From: Sarocladium kiliense
Taxonomy: Eukaryota > Ascomycota > Sordariomycetes > Hypocreales > Sarocladiaceae
Assembly: GCA_030734395.1 (NCBI GenBank)
Contig: JAUZTG010000013.1
Location: forward strand, 1 to 64,000
DNA: 64,000 nucleotides
Direction of reading: 5' to 3'
Each line of letters starts with the position of its first letter. The stretch's first letter is position 1. Shown here one piece after another: positions 22,901-34,640 of the stretch. The notes beneath the pieces were generated by a model that worked only from the letters and a program-made list of their open reading frames with translations, was not told where the DNA came from and searched no databases. The position numbers and the translations under genes are program-made.

Positions 22901-25900
22901 CTCCCCTTACGCTCGGACCTGGATCGTCTATCTTCCGCTGTAAACCCGCCATCGTGACTGTGCTCGTGACTGTACCCGTGACCGTGCCCACTGCGCACTG
23001 TACAATAAGGTTTGGGTACCTGATTTTGACAATCGGAGGTTCGCCTGATTCGACTTGGGGTCTCCATTTGGGGCCGTTGTGCTCGCTCTCCACACTCTTT
23101 TTCGGCCTCGCTAAGAGCGATGCACCTTGTACCAAGACCGATGCGACAACCTCACTTTCCATACTCGGCCCTATCGCCGTCGGGTCCGTTATCATCCTCC
23201 GTTTGCCCAAGAGAAGCCCGTGAGGTATTGCAAATTACGGCACGGCACAGCACAGCCAACACAGCAAAGCACGGCACACCATATCACAACCGCACACAGC
23301 AGCACCGGATCACAGCCCGGTGCCGTACAAAGCTGAAATCTTGCAGTAGCCTGCCCACCGTCCGCTCCGATCAGCCCTCGCCGGACGTGATCCCCCGAAG
23401 AAGGACCCTGTGCCCTGTGCTATACATCGCCAGCGACCACGGTCTGCACACCCAAAGCCTCGGGATCTCAAGATCGTTGCGTTGTGGAGAGCAAAGAATT
23501 TCCCGTCAGTGGGCCTCCAACGGTCTGCCGCACCAGCATCTGCACTGCGGCCGCCCTGCGCCTCCTAAAAATGCGCACGGCCATGAACCATGTTGCATGG
23601 CTTGGCTGCTCTCAGGCCTTTTGCGCTGTGACGATATGATTTTTCGTGCTATCCCAATTACGTCTCGCACGGGCACCTCGTGGCTAACGGATCTGAAAGC
23701 AGCAGCTCCAAGTGCCAGGGATCGGAGCTCTTGTGGGAATACTTTCGCATCTATGACATGGAAAAGGAGTCTTGCCACTCCCAATCAAGCCTACGGAGAC
23801 TAATCATGAGAACAGTAGTTCATTTGAGCAAACGAAACACGGGGACCTGCATGCTTTGGGAAGCGCCGTTGAGGCGTGCGTCGGAGGCGTTCGTTGGTCC
23901 CCTGACGACAGCACAGCACATCCGTCCACAATGCGGCGGCTTGTTCCCCAGGAAGGATGTGCAGATCTTGCCGCTCCAGGCCCGGGGACCTGCCCTCCCG
24001 GTGCAAGGATCCAGCCTCATCCCACGATGGTTCTCGCCTTCTCGAGACCCTGCCGCTGCCTCAGGGCATATCCGCCAGACTACCAGCGATCACCACCGTT
24101 TTATCTGCATGGCCCAGGATCCTTGTAGTTCATCAATCTCTCCAAGTAGGGCAACCATGCAAGACCCGAGCTAATGCCCAACCATCGAAACGACCACACA
24201 CTACACCTGATCTACTACAGTACTGTATGGTGCAACGTTGGATAATGAGACATCGATGCACACCTGGCATCCTAAATCAGCCTCACACGTAATAACGCTT
24301 GGGTTTCAGCGCCTTCGAAATCCGCGCAAGCCGAAAGACTTCGGAGCGAGGTCCGGGTTTCTATACCAGGGCACATCATCTGAACCCGATCTTGTTCAGT
24401 CTGACGACTAAAGCTATAGACCGGGCATTATAACCTCCATCGCAACTTTGGGTCCCAGATCAGCCAGCAATCAGAGCATGGGTGGCACTTTGGTTTCATG
24501 CGCCGATATAGTTGTTTGGACAACTTTCTGGGAGGCGCTTCTTGACAGTAATATGGTGCACAGTTTTCGAGTGTCAGCAAGACAATGCTGTGTAAACGAT
24601 GAGCTGTTTGAACATAGCGCACGCCCGGACGCACGCCAGACTGTGACTCAATGGCAATCTACAAATCAAATGCCCACTTCAATGCTATCTTAATACATAA
24701 ATACGAGCTGTGTCAATTGATGGTCCATCGTCGGAGCGTTGAGCGGCAAGTGACCGGTTTCCCGGCAGGGAGCGACCATAGGGTAGCCACTCATCTGCGC
24801 GGATTGAATTAAGTGAGGGCTCCTCCAGCAACGACAATGCTATGCCCATTCACAGTTGAAAATGTCGGCTAGATCACGCCAGTTGACGTTGTTTTTTTCT
24901 CGTGGAACTGTCACTTAAGCCTGGAGTCAACTTCACTCGGGGAGTATCGGATCACACCAGCCACGATACCAGGAGCCACTGAATACAGAAGAGATGCTGG
25001 GACCTTTGGCCATATGCAGAGCATCATCTCACCCCACAGTAAGGAGCTGCTGGGTCAGGGAGCCTGAGGTGTTCGAAGAACCGAATTTCGAGTGCCAAGA
25101 GGACTTTGCCCTCGGGCGCCGTATGACCGACGTTGCTGGCGTTACAAACACAACCGCGATCAACGACCGTGTTGATCAGATGTCACGAGATGGAATGAGG
25201 CGAGTCTCCGAATCGATTAGCTGTAGACGTCTCGCCAAAACGGCGCCGTAAAATGGTATACCGCTGACAGTTAGGCTTCAAGTTCGTAGGATCCGAGAGA
25301 CAAGCCCAGAACCCCCTTGCCGAACACTGGCATCGTATCATATTCATGGTCAGGATGAACAAGCTAGAAGCCACAGCGGGATAAATGACATCGCACTTGA
25401 CTGAGATTGAGGCCTCGGACTCTGCCGAGAGTTGGAACCTTGTGACGGACACCAAAAGGCATCAACAGAACAGAAGTTCCAAACCATGATGCAAACAAGC
25501 TACTGGCGCCGTCGTTTTCTGTCAGATCGAGAACAAACTCAACTTCCGCGCGGTCTAACCCTCCACTGCCGGGGATTGTAAACAAGCTTTGGCGGTACGG
25601 ACCAGAGAGGAGGGAAGAAGACAATGGGTGACAGCTGACTAGCCTGTTACGAAAGCCGAGGGTTGGCATTTTAGGCACTCTGCAAAAGTCCCCAGCTGGT
25701 TTATCTGAACTATTCAATCGGAAGATGCCTGACCTCAATATATATCCCTCGTTGATCATAGAAACCTCGGGATAGCGGAAAAAGGGAAGGCGATCTTAGG
25801 CAGTCCGTGAAACACGAAACACATCACAGCCGATTTTCGTGAAGCTCGTTCCTGCTGTGAAGTCGCTGTGGATGCAAAGTAGTCATGCCCGATGAACGGC

Positions 25901-25993
25901 CCTATGCTGCTCTTTACCCTTCTCAGCATAGGCCACCGGCTCTGGAAGGCTTGAACCAGGATGTGCAGTCATTTACTGCTCCCTGAGGAAGCT
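19932..25993. other. 6-kb interval without a recognisable gene
   Basis: The composition looks normal, not like RIP-mutated repeat DNA, but no ORF here shows a domain, conserved motif or plausible exon structure. The longest chance frames are 227 codons at 23120-23803 (+) and 169 codons at 22105-22614 (-). A three-copy 12-bp repeat is at 22954-22989. The region could hold regulatory DNA, non-coding transcripts or orphan genes that cannot be judged from sequence alone. Confidence 0.5.
22954..22989 (+). repeat. 12-bp imperfect tandem repeat, three copies
   Basis: GTGACTGTGCTC, GTGACTGTACCC and GTGACCGTGCCC follow one another at 22954-22965, 22966-22977 and 22978-22989 (consensus GTGACYGTRCYC). 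Confidence 0.8.
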
Positions 25994-27099
25994 TTACCGG
26001 ACTTGATGTAAGTTGTCGTCAATATTAGGGTATTTAGAGCAGCGACCCTCGCCAGGGGTGTCTATATGAGCAGACTGTTCACTGGCTTCATGTGCCACAG
26101 TCAAAACCTTGCCTTGGAGACGAAGACTTAGCGTAATATCGTTGATAGGATCCAAGATTCGCGGCCGTACCACTACAAAACGCCTTGTGAGTGACGGCAA
26201 AGATGTCAGCCTCACATTGCAAACTCACGTATTGACCGATGTGAGCCGTGACCACGGCTCTGTCTAGCTTCTTTTCCTCCTCCAGCTCCATTAGGTGGTG
26301 GCTGGTGTGGTGGACGCCTTGTTTCTGAGTCTTCCCGGAATTCTTGATGCGCATCTTCGAACACAGGTATGCCCCGTGGTCGTATAGACACTGGCGGAGA
26401 AGACGTCTTCGATCGGGGCCAAGGGTTGTCGTCTCCCGGTAAGGTTCTAGTACTCACTGATTGCGCAGCCTGCAAGTCGGTCGATGAAGCTTTGTGTGCA
26501 ACCTTTTCAAGGCGTCGGATCTCGGCTCGATAGCGGTACTCTCGTCTGTGCCAGCTTGCGATCATGTCTTTGATGTCAGTATCCCGTTTTGTCTGCAGGT
26601 TCTGCATCGTTCTGAGCCGGCGCTCGCTGTTTTTGACTTCTCGTAACAACTTGCCGTACCCTTCAATAAGGTGGAGTACGAAGGACCTGTACTCCGATGG
26701 CAGAGGGTCGACAGGGTCCCGATTCATGAGAGCCACCAAGAGAGCCTCCACCATCTGATCTAAGTTTGGGTTGTGTCAGACCCGATCTGGTTCCACGGCG
26801 AGGACATCAATGCTCGTACAGTGATCTGGAACGAGGCGTGGGATGTGACTCGGGCCGTGCCAGCTCGCAAATCTGAACATGTTCCGAGGTCGTGATGGTC
26901 GAGCAGAGCCTTCCGACTCCTGAGTGGCTCGTCCAGCCCGCGTGAAAGACGGCTTAGGATCTCCATCTGGGCCTATCCGAGGCGAGTCCGAATGCGTGGA
27001 GCTTTGCCTTGCAGAGGGCAGATGTCGAGGTGTGTTGAGAAGTCGCAGCCAACTGGATTCGTTTGCACTGTCACGCCTGACGCCAAGCCAGGATTCCAT
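25994..27099 (-). CDS. hypothetical coiled-coil protein
   Basis: Not recognised. A three-exon model, 27099-26820, 26759-26229 and 26172-25994, gives 329 aa with introns of 60 and 56 nt. Both have GT-AG ends and a CTGAC branch-like motif, and total length is in frame. The junction reads RLVPDHYQMVEALLVALMNR, a smooth amphipathic join. Residues about 95-170 are helical and charged (FVLHLIEGYGKLLREVKNSE, IASWHRREYRYRAEIRRLEK), suggesting a coiled coil. The rest is Ser/Pro/Arg-rich. The middle exon alone would end 15 bp after the second donor site, so the last exon (VRPRILDPINDITLSLRLQGK and on) is inferred from splicing. An upstream exon cannot be excluded: a 99-codon frame overlaps the start at 27071-27370. 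The next gene upstream is NDUFS5 on the same strand. Confidence 0.6.
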
Positions 27100-27940
27100 T
27101 TTTAGATGATTTGAGCAGGAATTTGAGAGTTTTGTGACGTATGTTGCGTTTCAGGCGAAGAGGCAGTTCATAGACAACACGAGCATTGGGTGGAAGGGAA
27201 GCAATAGTAATGTAGGGGGAAGAATAGGATGGAGGGCGTAGGTAGGAGGTAATGTTGAGACGGTAAGGTGACTCAGCGGACAGTGATTGATCAAAGGGGC
27301 TGATCTGATCCGGGACAGAGTGCAGTGCTTCACTCACTTCGGGGGCAAGCTCGCTGCGTGTGACTGACACATCAATTGCTGCGGATGAGACAGCAGCTAC
27401 TGTACAGCTTTGTGAATGACTGATCCAGCAGATATCCCAGCAGATATTGCAGCAGCTCTTCTGGCAAATATTTGCGCAGGTACTTTGACAATTGCTTCAG
27501 CAGCCAAGGTTTCCTTCTGTCAATGCCACAACATGGAGGCACTCCAGGGAATTGGTCGCAAGGCAGTGATTCAATCGTCGACCTTGTCTCCATGCCGGGT
27601 ACACGCTGGATCAGATGACGGTTGGCTCCATCGGCGTGTAACTCAGCCGGTGTGCTCCAGCCGATTCAATGTCGCCCCATGAGTGTACAGAGTCCCGAGG
27701 AGTCTGGCCTGTATGATAAGCCGAATTCCGTGCTACTCTCCTGATGCTGTTCAGGACGTGTTCGGCGATCATCAATGCAAGAAGGCCCTGTTGGGAATTT
27801 CTGGATAACCCGACAGTCTTATTGTGGCAGTAGACTCATCTGATGACCCGAATATATGTACATCTGGTGACGCTCAATCTTGAAGCATCCATTCCTAATG
27901 CGCCTGCCGTGTCCACACATCTTCCTCCTTATCTCGACAT
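27100..27940. other. intergenic between NDUFS5 and the hypothetical coiled-coil gene
   Basis: 840 bp. A CAG-rich stretch at about 27425-27460 repeats CCAGCAGATAT twice. A 73-codon minus-strand frame (27593-27372) reads as Leu/Tyr-rich only because of this repeat. No gene was recognised. Confidence 0.5.
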
Positions 27941-28394
27941 TTAGCTCTGTCCCAGGATCTTCTTTGACTCTTCCTCGTGATCAAGCAAGCCCAGGTTCCT
28001 TATTTGCTTCGCGGTCGGGCCGTCGTCTCTGGGAGTGGCAGCCTTGGATTTCGAGTACGCGGCAGCCATGGCCTGAACTCTGGCATGCTTTTGAGGCCGG
28101 TCAGCTCAAGATTTGATTCAGGTTTCGGCTGTCATTTCGACCGACCGACAGATTCGACACTTACCTCCTTCTTGTGGTGCAGGCACTCGTAGTAGTCCTC
28201 GAGGGCTGGGCCACACTTCTTCTTGCCAGACTTGTCCTCCCCCGAGGTGTTCACAACGTAGCAGGCCATCACCTCCTGCCAAAAGGGAAAGCATCGGCCG
28301 ACTCCTGAAAGACCACAGTATCAGTAAACGCGCACGCTTCGGTGCTGCCCTACAATGTGGACTGACCGCCGTGCATGCCATATCCAGACGACAT
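27941..28394 (-). CDS. NDUFS5: NADH:ubiquinone oxidoreductase 15-kDa-type subunit (NDUFS5 family)
   Basis: Accessory subunit on the intermembrane-space side of mitochondrial complex I. Three short exons, 28394-28367, 28304-28165 and 28087-27941, encode 104 aa. The protein begins MSSGYGMHGGVGRCFPFWQE. It has twin CX9C motifs, CFPFWQEVMAC and CGPALEDYYEC, the signature of Mia40-imported helix-turn-helix proteins. A charged C-terminal helix follows (HARVQAMAAAYSKSKAA, KQIRNLGLLDHEEE). The gene is easily missed because no exon is long and a larger antisense-like frame covers it. Introns are 62 and 77 nt, GT-AG. It is divergent from SEC39, sharing a 557-bp promoter region. Confidence 0.9.
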
Positions 28395-28951
28395 TGTGAG
28401 GGGAGAGAGCTCCAGGTGCGGAGACAGATAGAGGGGCAAGCGTTCGGGGCGCCGTAAGCGCAGAGTCGAAGGGCGTTGCTTTGGTAGCCGGATGGACTGC
28501 GCGACTGCAGCCAATGGATGTCGTTGGGGGGGGATGCGAAGGGTGCCGTCAGTCGACGTCGATGCGGATGTCGTTGCGAATCTGCGAGAGCTTGACTCCA
28601 TAACCGAGAAGCGCCAGACGCAGCCAGCCTAAGCCTGATTGGGTGCATAAGCACGCAGTAGATGCATGGGCCCCGGTAGATGCATTGCGATGCTGGTTGT
28701 GGGGCTTCAACATGGAAGCTGGCAGCTTCGAGGCACCAAGCCAGCTGCTTCGAACACAACACGCCGCACACAAGAGCTATGCCCAGATAGCTTTTCGACC
28801 TGGTCGGTGCTGTAAACAACCCTTGGCTTGGGTGTCACAGTTCCAGAATCCAAAGCTGGAAGATGATGACCCTATTTCCCCCTGTTCAACCACCTCGACT
28901 GCGATAGCTCGCGCGACGCTGCATCCGCCTCCTGCCAACAATTACATCACA
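28395..28951. promoter_or_regulatory. divergent promoter region NDUFS5 / SEC39
   Basis: 557 bp lie between two divergent start codons. No specific motif is claimed. The frame of SEC39 stays open upstream to 28643, with at least one further in-frame ATG at about 28712, so a longer SEC39 N-terminus is formally possible. Confidence 0.5.
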
Positions 28952-31767
28952 ATGCAGGCAGCTCTCTCGCCGGCCAAGGCCACTTTGCTGGCCGTACATT
29001 TCGCGGCTGTTGCGGATATCGATAGCTTTCGGCAGCACAGTGCGGCCTATGCATCTGTTCTTGGACGGGAGCTTCTCCTACGAATTCTTCTGACCCATCT
29101 CCCCGAAACCCTCGACCCCTCGACATATACACCTCTCTTGCAGCAGATTCACGATGGCACCCTTTCCACAGTATCGGGCGATGGAGATAGAGTCCTGGAC
29201 CTCTCCTCGATCGACTCCCTTTCGGAGGAGCAGGCTTCCAGAAAGACCAGGAAGCTGCGTCTGCTGGAATTAGCTTGTTCGGATGCGCCGACAAACGGAC
29301 AAGACGATCCTTTGACGCTGTTCCTATTCCACCGAGCCTACAGGATTGATCGCGACGCGGGCCTTCTGAACTTAATACCTGATCTGCTACTACCCTTCGT
29401 GGAACATTGCGATGCGATCACAACCTGGCTTGTGTCTACCATCTTGCCTCTGTCTCGTCGAAACTTCGAATACCATCCAGAGACAAACAGTCCCTTATCC
29501 ATCTCGGAGTTTGAGAAACTCACCGATGATGCAGCTGTTGACTACCTCCTCTCTGGAGCCGGTCAAGATAGCGAAGGACCTGGTAGCATTGGCCGCGATC
29601 TAAGAGGGCTTCTGGGTCCTTGGTTTCAGCATCCAGCTAGGTGGTCCGGCCAAGTCGATGTTGCTAAAGCTCCTGGCTGGGCTCACTTTCTGCAGTGGCT
29701 CGTAAGCCAGTCATCTCGGTCATGGAGGACTGCTGTCCAGGCGATCGAGGAGTACAACGGCCCCGCGGATGTCGACAGTGGTCCAGTTATTGCTAATCAC
29801 CCCGAAAATGCTAAGCTCGACCACCTGTTGCATTCATTTCTGCGTGCAGCATTGGCTTCTGCATATTCAATACAGGATTCGTCTATTGACGGCCTGACTG
29901 GCGCATGGCAGATCCTGCGCAGAGTACAAACACTCATGGATGCCGGCGATCTGAACAGTCTGGAGATGGAAGCCGACTCACTCCCTGAGCTATCAGATCT
30001 AGATGAGATCCTGAATAAGAAAAATCGAAACTACAGCAATCTGCGGAATGACTTGCTCGACAACAGCAACTTGATAACCTCCCCAACACCCGCTGCACTC
30101 ACGATGCTCAGGGGTGTAACACTCAGCGCCTTCCTGATCACACGTCTTGGACAAACATGTACTCTTCGAACAGCTGGTGAGATGATGCTTCTACAAGATT
30201 TGCACGAGCAGAAGAGCGAGTTTCTCAAAGTTGTTCGCCTACTTTCCAACACTGCGCCTCGAGATGATGACACATACTGGTCAAGAGCAAGAAATGACAT
30301 CATCTGGCTGCACAGTTGGGGCACTGGCAGTCCAAATACAAGCCAAGGTATCGGGCCGTTTGGAATGATCCCCCGTCACGATCTCGAGACAGAGATCTTG
30401 AAAGCTATGTTAGCGAACTCCCGTACGTAACACTGTCTCGAAAGCCCAAACCGATTACTAACTTCAACCTAGGATTCAGCCTGGCCAGATCGATCTATGA
30501 GAACGCGAGGGAGCTCCCTCTCACGCCAGAGCAAATTGAGGAAGCTGTCTTGTCGTCAGCTTTCCATGCCTTCGACAATGCTTCCAACCCTAATCGCACG
30601 AGAGGCGGGCTCAAGAAGTGCGACGACATGTACGTTTCATCCGGCCGTCCAGATTCTTAATACTGACTTATGGCATATAGCACACTGGCATTTTCTCGAA
30701 CCTTACCACCGTCTAATCCTCGTATCACGCGGATGCGAGCTCTTCTCACCGCCACACATGGCCTTAGCAATTACAGGCTTGTTCTCAAACAGGGTGAACC
30801 ATTCACGCCGGTCGTCCTTCGGGTCCACTCGGATCCAATCTCAATAATAGAAAAGGTTTTGGAGCAGAACCCTTCTTCGTACACTCGTGTTAGCGAATTC
30901 GTTGAGATGAGCAAGAACCTTGCTATCGCTGGCCTGCTCACCGGCTCGAAAAAGGGCAAGCAACAAGAAGATATGGATACCCAGGAGGTAGCCACATCGA
31001 TTGCCGAGAAGCGCATCGTTGCCATGTGCATCGGGGCAGCACTGAAGGAGGATGACTTCGAAACCGCATACTCCTACGTCATGTCGAGACTTGGTGGACC
31101 AGCATCAGCTGAGTCGAATCTGTCATCTCGCCAGCCTGATGATATGTGGTCTTGGAACGCAGCCTTGAAGGCTGGACAGTACATTCGTACGCAGAGATCC
31201 TTGCAGCCGACTCATCTTGGCACGTCAAGCGCCAACCCGGAGATTCGGCACTTAGAACAGCGTTTGGAGTGTCTGGCAACCGCTCTGCGGATTGCGCCTG
31301 CCTCGCAGTTGCTTGAAATCTTGAAGACTTTCCGCCGCTGCGAGGAGCAGCTCGATTCTGCCATAGCAGAAGAGGCTGCCAAGGAAGATGCTTGGGATGC
31401 TGTAGGTGATGTCAGAAGCGCTCCTGGTTCGTTCGAGCAGCCGGATCCTGACAGGATGTACCCGCCGCGAAACATCACGGCCAGTGCATCCGCACGACAG
31501 GCAGAAGAGGCGCCCATGTCACTCTTTGATCTTTCCAGGGCCACAGCCAGATTAGCATCGAAGAACTTCACGTCGCTATCTGGCTTACAGGGGGGAGGAT
31601 CTCAGACTCCTGCAGCAACCGACGGACCATCTGATAGCTTGGATCAAGCAAGGGTCAGGAAACGCGATCAGCTGCGTGATGCGGCAACTGGCACACTTGT
31701 TTCAGGCGTCGGGTGGCTGATTGGCGCCAATGTGAATCGCCCCGCGGACAGCGATGCCAAACAATAA
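28952..31767 (+). CDS. SEC39: Sec39-domain protein, Dsl1/NRZ tethering complex
   Basis: Sec39 (NBAS relative) is a long alpha-helical subunit of the Dsl1 complex, which tethers Golgi-derived COPI vesicles at the ER. Exons 28952-30422, 30473-30629 and 30681-31767 give 904 aa, with introns of 50 and 51 nt. The start MQAALSPAKATLLAVHFAA fits the family opening. The body is helical throughout (LLELACSDAPTNGQDDPLTL, FLFHRAYRIDRDAGLLNLIP, WFQHPARWSGQVDVAKAPGW, SEFVEMSKNLAIAGLLTGS). The last 120 residues are low complexity (PPRNITASASARQAEEA, LSGLQGGGSQTPAATDG). The family call rests on overall resemblance and architecture, as Sec39 has no catalytic motif. Confidence 0.82.
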
Positions 31768-33079
31768 TTAGACATGAGACCAAGAACAGAGAAGTACGAG
31801 CATGACCAAGAATGAGGATCAATTGAAGTCGAGGATCTATCTGTGATGGACAGTTCTACATTTGACAGAGAGGATATCTTTACATAAACAGCGATTACGA
31901 AGTAGACAGCATGAGGATACCCCGAAGCTTGAATGCGGAGAACTGTTGAGAGAAAACGTGTGGTTCTGCGTGACTGCGTATCGCAACCGCTGGGTGGCTA
32001 ACCTTGACAGTCGCTAGTATCAAGTGTGAAAAATCTGAGACAAGCACAAGCAGAACGTCAGTACATCTTGAATGGGGGATACAGACCGAATCCATGCAGA
32101 AGCACAGGCTGACATCGCCGCATGATGTTGCGATCGCTGGCGCGCGACCAGGGAGGAAAAGGAGTCCCCGACATCCTTGCTTCTCCCTGGAAGCTGAGGC
32201 GGTCGCAAGTCAATAGGCTCGTGTAACAGCCCTTGTTATTGAGCTGGCGCGGACATCGTAATTTCTGTACAGGCAGTTGCCCGTCGTCTGCGACTATTGG
32301 CGTGGTTGCACAGCAGCGGATGGTGGCAGGCGGGTTATCACAAAGACGAATGAGTGGCGCTTGGCGACAGGCGTGTGAACAAATTTTTACGGCGACGATT
32401 CGGTACAAAGAAGCAAGGTGGTGAGATACTGCGAAATACTTGGTGCTCTGGGGGGACCAAGGGTCGACTTTTTTTTAAGCTGACTTGGTTTCGTGCGCAG
32501 GACGGGTTGTATAATCAAAGCGGTATGTGTGATGCAGCAAGCGATACGGGGTGCTTTTGACAAGGGTTAGGCTGCGAAACCCAGGCGAAATGACTGAGCA
32601 GGCTGCGAGTGACCTCTGCTGCGGTGATGGGTCATCAAGAGGTCGTCGTGAGACGTGGCGATTGATATGTTGTTTTGATTCTGCAAGAGTCCGGAGCTGC
32701 CAATATGTGGCCCATAGCTGAGCGTCGCTGCGAAACCGTCCAGCAACCAGTTATTTTTTGCACATCCGACGAAGGCCGCGAAATCCCCTTTTTTTGTCTT
32801 CCCTCCCTAAACTGTCGCGAACTCTGCGAGGCGCCCGGTTGATCAAGTCTCCAAATAGGAGAACATCAGTGAAGGCATGTTTGCCGAGAAGCATCCTGGC
32901 GATAATTGTGACAGACCGAGAGAAACAAAGGAAAAGAAAAGAGTTGTAGAAACACAGGCAAAAAGAAGAAGAGAGCAAAACCGGCATCCGTCCTTCTTCC
33001 AATGGAGAAGTAATAGTCGACAGTGTGCTGCTCCAGCATCACGTCTGGGCCTAGACATTTAGCACATCCGCAGCACTTA
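31768..33079. other. convergent 3' intergenic region, SEC39 and Tra2-like gene
   Basis: 1.3 kb between two convergent stop codons. No recognised gene; short frames only. A T-run at about 32470 and a T-rich run at about 32754 are unremarkable. It probably contains long 3' UTRs. Confidence 0.5.
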
Positions 33080-34282
33080 CTAGTGGTGCTCGGAGGCACC
33101 GTACGCCTCGCGGCCCTCGGATCGTGGAGCCTCGCTGTAACCGCCGCCGCCGCCACCGGACTGATCACGAGGGCGAGATTCACGCTCGGGACGGTCGTAG
33201 CGCTCACGGTCGTAGCCACTGCCGCCCGCAGCACCGCCGCCGCGCGAGCCACTGTACCTAGCATCGCGATCATCACGTCCCCCGTAGCCGCGCTCACGGC
33301 CGGCGTAGCCCTCCTCACGGTCACCGCGCCTCTCGTAACCGCGGTCGTAGTTGCGATCATAGTTGCGATCGTACGAAGGACGGTCGTACTCACGGCCACC
33401 GCCGTAGCCCCGATCTTCGTAGCGCCGGTCATCGCGGTAGCTACGATCACGGTCCTCTCCTCCTCGTCGCTCGTAGTTGCGGTCGTAGCCACGGTACCGG
33501 TAGGGATCGTCGCGACCACCGTAACCGCCACCACCTCCGCGGCGACGGTCATCGAAGCGGGGGCGACCAGGGCCGTCTGTTGACACAAGTTAGTTCGTTT
33601 CGATGGAGCCTAGGGTAGATGTAGGAGCTTACCTCGCTTGGGCGGGCCGAAGTATTTGCCGGGAGTGGGAGTTCGAGGACGAGCACGACGCGCCTTCTCG
33701 ATGCTCAAAGTGCGGCCATCAATGACTTCGCCCTGCAGTCCCTCCTTGGCGGCCTCGGCCTGGTCAGAAGTAACCATCTTCACGAAACCGAAGCCTCGTG
33801 ACTCCTTGGTGTGGGGGTCGCGCATGATCTGACACTTTTCGACATCGCCATACTTCTCGAACATCTTGGAGACCTCGTCTTCAGTCAGACGAGGGTGGAT
33901 GCCAGTGACGAAGAGGTTAGAACCGGGGTTGATAGCGCCATCGTCATCATCATCCTTGGGACCGGAGCCGCCTCTGGGACCACTAGGAAGTGCAATATGT
34001 CAGTTTTGGCACTTTGAAAGGAGACAGACGAACTCACTTGTCGGCGTTGCCGTTGGGTGAAGCAGAACGGCGTCGGCCACCATCATCATTATCACGTGCA
34101 GGGCGCGGTGAGGCGCTGCGGTTGTCGCGCTCGTAGCGAGGAGCTTCGTCTGTAGGTGAGGTCCACAAGCGTTAGGCATGGCCGGATCAAGTTGGCTAGA
34201 TGCTGAAGAGAGATAGCATGGCGAACATACCCTCGTAACGGTCGCCGTTGGCGGCCTCGTAGTCCATCGCGGTGGTCGCCAT
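33080..34282 (-). CDS. Transformer-2-like RRM protein with Arg/Tyr/Gly-rich tail
   Basis: Predicted nuclear RNA-binding splicing regulator. Four exons, 34282-34231, 34149-34038, 33982-33633 and 33576-33080, encode 336 aa. The N-terminus is short and RS/RD-rich (YERDNRSASPRPARDN, GRRRSASPNGN). A single RRM follows with RNP2-like LFVTGI and RNP1 RGFGFVKM (SNLFVTGIHPRLTEDEVSKM, EKCQIMRDPHTKESRG), and then the Tra2-type linker ARRARPRTPTPGKYFGPPKR. The roughly 160-residue tail is made of RGG and RYDRNYDR-like repeats, suggesting phase-separating behaviour. A large open frame on the opposite strand (33023-33583) is an artefact of this repetitive tail. The RRM and linker strongly resemble Tra2; the tail differs from a classical RS domain. 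Confidence 0.9.
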
Positions 34283-34640
34283 TGTGGCTGGGGAAGATGC
34301 GCAAAGGAAATAAAAAGTACGCTGCGCGGTGTACCTTGTGACTCAGCGGCTTGAGGGGCGGCGTTGAGATGGATGGGGAGAGAGGGATGAGGAGTATGCG
34401 GTGGGAGGGTGATGGAGGTGATGATGAAAGCAGGGCAAAATTCGAAGGCGAGCGGAGGATGGTGAGGCGAACGCGCAGAGGCCACGCGAGCCGATGATTA
34501 GGCGGATGAATGCGTTACAAAGAAGCCGTTTGGCTACCCTGGAGTCACTGGTACGATTCCCACTCAGGATGCTCCGAGAGCTGGCTGAAATACTGTCCCA
34601 CCAAAGAACAAGCAACGTGCGAGTTTCAAGACACTTCTTA
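34283..34640. promoter_or_regulatory. promoter and leader of the Tra2-like gene
   Basis: 358 bp upstream of the Tra2-like start, on the minus strand, ending at the NatB subunit stop codon. It is pyrimidine-rich on the coding strand. A 161-codon frame (34485-34000) running through it and into exon 2 in another frame is not considered coding. Confidence 0.5.

Noticed and set aside
23120..23803. 227-codon plus-strand ORF in the large gap
   Set aside because: No domain, biased composition from CACGGCACAG-like DNA, and several competing frames over the same bases.
26776..27099. Resemblance of the fragment SIDVLAVEPDRV to a WD-repeat protein start
   Set aside because: The segment is intronic in the spliced model; removing it gives a coherent frame, while keeping it leads to an immediate stop.
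27372..27593. Leu/Tyr-rich 73-codon minus-strand ORF resembling a membrane or helical repeat
   Set aside because: The pattern comes from a small CAG-CAGATAT repeat on the other strand; no start context or conservation.
28118..28819. 233-codon minus-strand ORF
   Set aside because: It overlaps the NDUFS5 exons in another frame and has no protein-like pattern; NDUFS5 explains the conserved sequence.
33023..33583. 186-codon plus-strand ORF rich in Ala/Val/Thr
   Set aside because: It is the exact antisense of the repetitive Arg/Tyr/Gly-coding tail of the Tra2-like gene, and its composition follows from that repeat.
34000..34485. 161-codon minus-strand ORF upstream of the Tra2-like gene
   Set aside because: Crosses the leader, exon 1 and introns of the Tra2-like gene in a different frame; low complexity.
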